Made by a program: the position numbers and the translations under genes. Shown one piece after another: positions 61,306-64,000 of a DNA stretch of 64,000 nt; the stretch's first letter is position 1, and every line of letters starts with the position of its first letter. The notes under the pieces are model-generated. The model made no database searches, was not told the DNA's origin, and was given only the letters and a program-made list of their open reading frames with translations. Source of the DNA: Arthrobacter hankyongi (GTDB lineage: Bacteria; Actinomycetota; Actinomycetes; Actinomycetales; Micrococcaceae); NCBI RefSeq assembly GCF_022012395.1, contig NZ_JAKLTQ010000026.1:1-64000 (forward strand). The letters run 5' to 3'.

Positions 61306-62715
61306 CTAGGTCTCTTTCACCGGCTCGCGCGGCCCGTACGGGGAGTCTGTCTCCTCGAATCGTCGTGCCTCACGGTAGCGACGACTCATCCCGCGCAGGA
61401 CGAGGACTGTGGTGACGCCCAGCCCGATATAGAGGATCGTGACCGCGATGAGGGTGATCCAAACTCCGGTGTTGGTGGTCGCGGCGTCCTCCACCCGCAT
61501 CTTGTTGTAGACGATCCACGGCTGACGGCCGACCTCGCTCACGGTCCAGCCCGCCTCCATCGTCAGGACGGCGAGGGGTCCGGCGGCGACGGCGCAGCGC
61601 AGGAACCACTTGCTGCGAGGCATATCTCGTCGGAAGATCCACGATGTCCAGTACCACAGCGTCAGCAGGAAAAGGGCAGTGCCGACGCCGACCATGATGT
61701 CCCAAGCGAGATGGACGACGTTCACCTGGCGGTTCGTCGGCCGCTCGTCGGCGGGTACAGTGTCGAGCCCCTGCACGACGGTCGCCCGGCCAGTGCTGGG
61801 GTCCGACAACCACGAGGCGAGCCCGGGGATGGGGACACCGCCCACCACTTGTCCTTCTGAGTTGAGATGGCCGAGCAGCGTCTCGGGCACGTCACTGCTG
61901 GTCGTCGGCACCATCTCGATGGCGGCGAACTTGACCGGCTGGTTGCTATAGACCCAGCGAGCTAGACCGTCACCGACCCCCATCTGCACCGGAACGGCGA
62001 TGGCGGCCACAGTGAAGGCGATGAGAAAGCCGAGCCTGTGGTAGCGGTCCCGCCGCCCGCGCAGCATCGCCGTCGCGTAGACCATGGCCACCAGGAAGCC
62101 GCCGACCAAGTAGGCCGCAACCACCATGTGCGCCGCCATCAGCGGCATCGCCCTGTTGAAGATCACCCCGAGCGGGTCCACCGCCACGACGTTCCCGGCG
62201 GTGTCCAGAGTGACCCCTTCGGGGGAGTTCATCCACGCGTTGGCGGCCACCACCGAAACGCTGCCGAAGATGCCGGCGACGGCGATTGGGACACCGGTCC
62301 AAAAGTGGGTCCAGGGCTTGAGTCGCCGCCAGCCGAAGATGTAGATCGAGATGAAAACGGCCTCGAGAAAGAAGAAGAGACCCTCGAACGCGAAGGGCAC
62401 CCCGAACGCCTCGCCCCAGTGACCCATGAACTGAGGCCACAGCAGGCCGAACTCGAAGGAGAGAACCGTTCCGGTGACGGCGCCGACTGCGAAGGTGACC
62501 GCCATGTACTTCGACCAGCGCTGCGCGAGCCGGATGGCGTCAGCCTCGGCCCGCCTGATGCCTCGATAGTTGGCGATCAGCGCCATCACCGACCAGGACA
62601 CGCCGAGTGGCACCAAGATGATGTGGAAGGCCAGCGTGAACGCCATCTGTGCTCGAGCCCACGGAACCGGGTTCACCTCCATCATGGGAATGAGGACGTC
62701 GGCGAACAGCGTCAT
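61306..62715 (-). CDS. cydA: Cytochrome bd oxidase subunit I
   Basis: 469 residues carrying hemes b558, b595 and d. Recognisable are the N-terminal ARAQMAFTLAFHIILVPLG with the heme His, the GRQPWIVYNKMR segment near the quinol site, and the short Q-loop found in Actinobacteria. About nine helices. It is the first gene of cydAB, preceded by a 50-nt gap from the GMC oxidoreductase on the same strand. Confidence 0.94.
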   Translation of the reverse strand: MTLFADVLIPMMEVNPVPWARAQMAFTLAFHIILVPLGVSWSVMALIANYRGIRRAEADAIRLAQRWSKYMAVTFAVGAVTGTVLSFEFGLLWPQFMGHWGEAFGVPFAFEGLFFFLEAVFISIYIFGWRRLKPWTHFWTGVPIAVAGIFGSVSVVAANAWMNSPEGVTLDTAGNVVAVDPLGVIFNRAMPLMAAHMVVAAYLVGGFLVAMVYATAMLRGRRDRYHRLGFLIAFTVAAIAVPVQMGVGDGLARWVYSNQPVKFAAIEMVPTTSSDVPETLLGHLNSEGQVVGGVPIPGLASWLSDPSTGRATVVQGLDTVPADERPTNRQVNVVHLAWDIMVGVGTALFLLTLWYWTSWIFRRDMPRSKWFLRCAVAAGPLAVLTMEAGWTVSEVGRQPWIVYNKMRVEDAATTNTGVWITLIAVTILYIGLGVTTVLVLRGMSRRYREARRFEETDSPYGPREPVKET

Positions 62716-62763
62716 GTCGCACCCCTTCCAGCGAGATTGACAGCTGCCATGGCGACCCGGGGA

Positions 62764-64000
62764 CTAGCCAAGGCGTTCGGTGAGATGGTCGCCGACCCGC
62801 AGGGCGTTGGCAATTGCGGTCAGGGACGGGTTCACGGCGCCGATGCTGGGGAAGAAGCTGGTGTCGACGACGTAGAGGTTGTCCAGGTCGTGGGCTTTGC
62901 AGTTCACGTCAAGAGCGCTGGTTGCGCGATCTCGGCCGAAACGGACGGTGCCTGCTTGGTGCGCGGTGGCGCCGATCGGCATGCTCCTGTACAGGTAGAG
63001 GCTCCGGTCCAGCAGATGGTGCTCGTGCATGCCCAGCTTGCCGAGCAAGCCGTCGAGTTTGTGGCGCAGCCGCTTTACTCCTTCGACGTTGTTCTTCTCA
63101 TCGATGCTGAGGTGGATGGCGTCGTCCGCGTCGAGCGTGACGCGATTGTCGGGCTGCGGTAGGTCTTCGCCGCAGAGCCAGAAGTCGACGGCGTGGTGCG
63201 CCAGCACCTCGAAGGGCAGGTCCGGAGAGATCTTGCCGGCCCATCGCGGCGACTGCGCGCGGATCTCCTCGTCGTCGGACTTGCCGAGCATCTGGATACC
63301 GCCGAGCGGATAGTCCCAGTCGTCGGATCCCAGATACCAGTCGTTCATCGCCAGCGTCTTCTGGAACAGCGTGGGGTTGGGCTCCCGGGAAACGGTCATC
63401 AGCGCGATGTTGTTGTGCCGCATGTAGTGCCGGCCGACCACTCCGGAGCTGTTGGCCAGCCCGTCGGGGTGGCGGTCTTGGCGAGATCTGAGCAGCAGGG
63501 CGGCGGAGTTCACCGCGCCGCAGGCGACGACCACGATGTCGCCGGTGAATCTGGTCTCGGTGCCGTCGTCCAAGGTTGTGACGACCTCGGTGACGCTGTG
63601 TCCTGAGGCGTCGGTTTCCAGGCGCTGCACTTGGGCGCCAGTGACCAGTGTGACGTTGTCCTGGGAGAGCACCGGATCCACGCAGATGACTTGCGAGTCC
63701 GATTTTGCGTTTAGCAGGCACGGGAAGCCATCGACCCGGTCGCAGCGGATGCATGCGCTTGCCCGTGCCACCCGTCCAGGTTCGACCTCCCGGAGGTTGA
63801 CGCCGATCGGGAGGTGGAAGGGGTGCAGCCCGAGCTTCTCCAGGTCGTCGTTCAACTGCTGGATGCGGGGTTCGTGGGATACCGGAGGGTGGGCGTACTG
63901 CGCGCTGGCATGGCCTTCGCTCGGGTCCTCGCCGTGCTGACCGTGCACCAGGTAGAGATGTTCGGCTTGGGTGTAGTAGGGCTCCAGGTCGTCGTAGGAG
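62764..64000 (-). CDS. GMC-family FAD oxidoreductase (5' end beyond window)
   Basis: C-terminal 412 or so residues of a glucose-methanol-choline family oxidoreductase; the reading frame continues past the right edge (YDDLEPYYTQAEHLYLVHG). The C-terminal catalytic pattern NLYVVDTSFFPSIGAVNPSLTAIANALR is present; in place of the usual His-His pair it has Phe-Pro-Ser, as in some fungal-like and actinobacterial GMC homologues. The substrate is unknown, likely an alcohol or sugar. Located upstream of cydAB. Confidence 0.85.
   Translation of the reverse strand, partial: SYDDLEPYYTQAEHLYLVHGQHGEDPSEGHASAQYAHPPVSHEPRIQQLNDDLEKLGLHPFHLPIGVNLREVEPGRVARASACIRCDRVDGFPCLLNAKSDSQVICVDPVLSQDNVTLVTGAQVQRLETDASGHSVTEVVTTLDDGTETRFTGDIVVVACGAVNSAALLLRSRQDRHPDGLANSSGVVGRHYMRHNNIALMTVSREPNPTLFQKTLAMNDWYLGSDDWDYPLGGIQMLGKSDDEEIRAQSPRWAGKISPDLPFEVLAHHAVDFWLCGEDLPQPDNRVTLDADDAIHLSIDEKNNVEGVKRLRHKLDGLLGKLGMHEHHLLDRSLYLYRSMPIGATAHQAGTVRFGRDRATSALDVNCKAHDLDNLYVVDTSFFPSIGAVNPSLTAIANALRVGDHLTERLG

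Overview
The window is a GC-rich chromosomal segment of an actinobacterium. Gene content points to Micrococcaceae, most likely Arthrobacter sensu lato: a sigE/anti-sigma/tatB block, gluABCD glutamate uptake, meso-DAP genes (dapC, dapD, dapE) and a DUF3117 microprotein. The genus is inferred from gene order and protein character, not from a marker-gene comparison. There is no rRNA, prophage, intact insertion sequence or CRISPR array, and one tRNA, tRNA-Sec.

Layout. 0-7.7 kb: envelope stress and housekeeping (sigE, anti-sigma factor, tatB, O-methyltransferase, leucyl aminopeptidase, DUF3117, a PIG-V-like membrane mannosyltransferase, a DivIVA-domain protein, a LOG-family protein). 7.8-11.1 kb: glutamate ABC importer gluABCD. 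11.1-20.4 kb: dapE and dapD (divergent), a lytic-transglycosylase-like membrane protein that seems to start at ATT, galE, citrate synthase, dapC with fdxA, and small membrane or unknown proteins. 20.4-29.7 kb: typA/bipA and an oligopeptide ABC importer (fused OppDF, OppC, an unusually long OppB, OppA) with a PH-like membrane protein gene in the opposite direction inside it. 30.2-32.5 kb: a 777-residue secreted coiled-coil protein.

32.7-42.4 kb is a self-contained selenium island: selB, selA, tRNA-Sec(UCA), selD and a three-gene membrane formate dehydrogenase operon. The catalytic subunit reads through an in-frame TGA followed, 11 nt later, by a perfect hairpin (a bacterial SECIS). The island therefore carries the machinery for making and inserting selenocysteine together with the one visible enzyme that needs it.

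42.5-64 kb is accessory and patchy. It holds a RibD/DHFR-like reductase, a VOC protein, three toxin-antitoxin modules (HigBA, VapBC and a HepT/MntA pair whose HepT is frameshifted), an ABC exporter with a TetR regulator, a phosphoesterase, a P-loop protein with an ABC exporter that has lost its ATP-binding motifs, a frameshifted esterase, two tandem orphan MbcA/ParS-like antitoxin homologues, a truncated FAD oxidoreductase, cytochrome bd oxidase (cydAB) and the start of a GMC oxidoreductase locus. A short repeat recurs seven times (32.6, 42.5, 43.7, 44.5, 47.7, 48.6, 59.9 kb), always in the same orientation and almost always at the border of an accessory block. Read on the minus strand it encodes RNVVEFRFNV-stop, and copies differ mainly at synonymous positions. 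This repeat and the toxin-antitoxin modules it separates are the least explained structure in the window.

Regulatory signals visible include leaderless-type promoters (a -10 hexamer 6-7 nt before ATG) for gluA, dapD, galE and selD, palindromic operators for two TetR genes and for vapBC, and several strong terminators.
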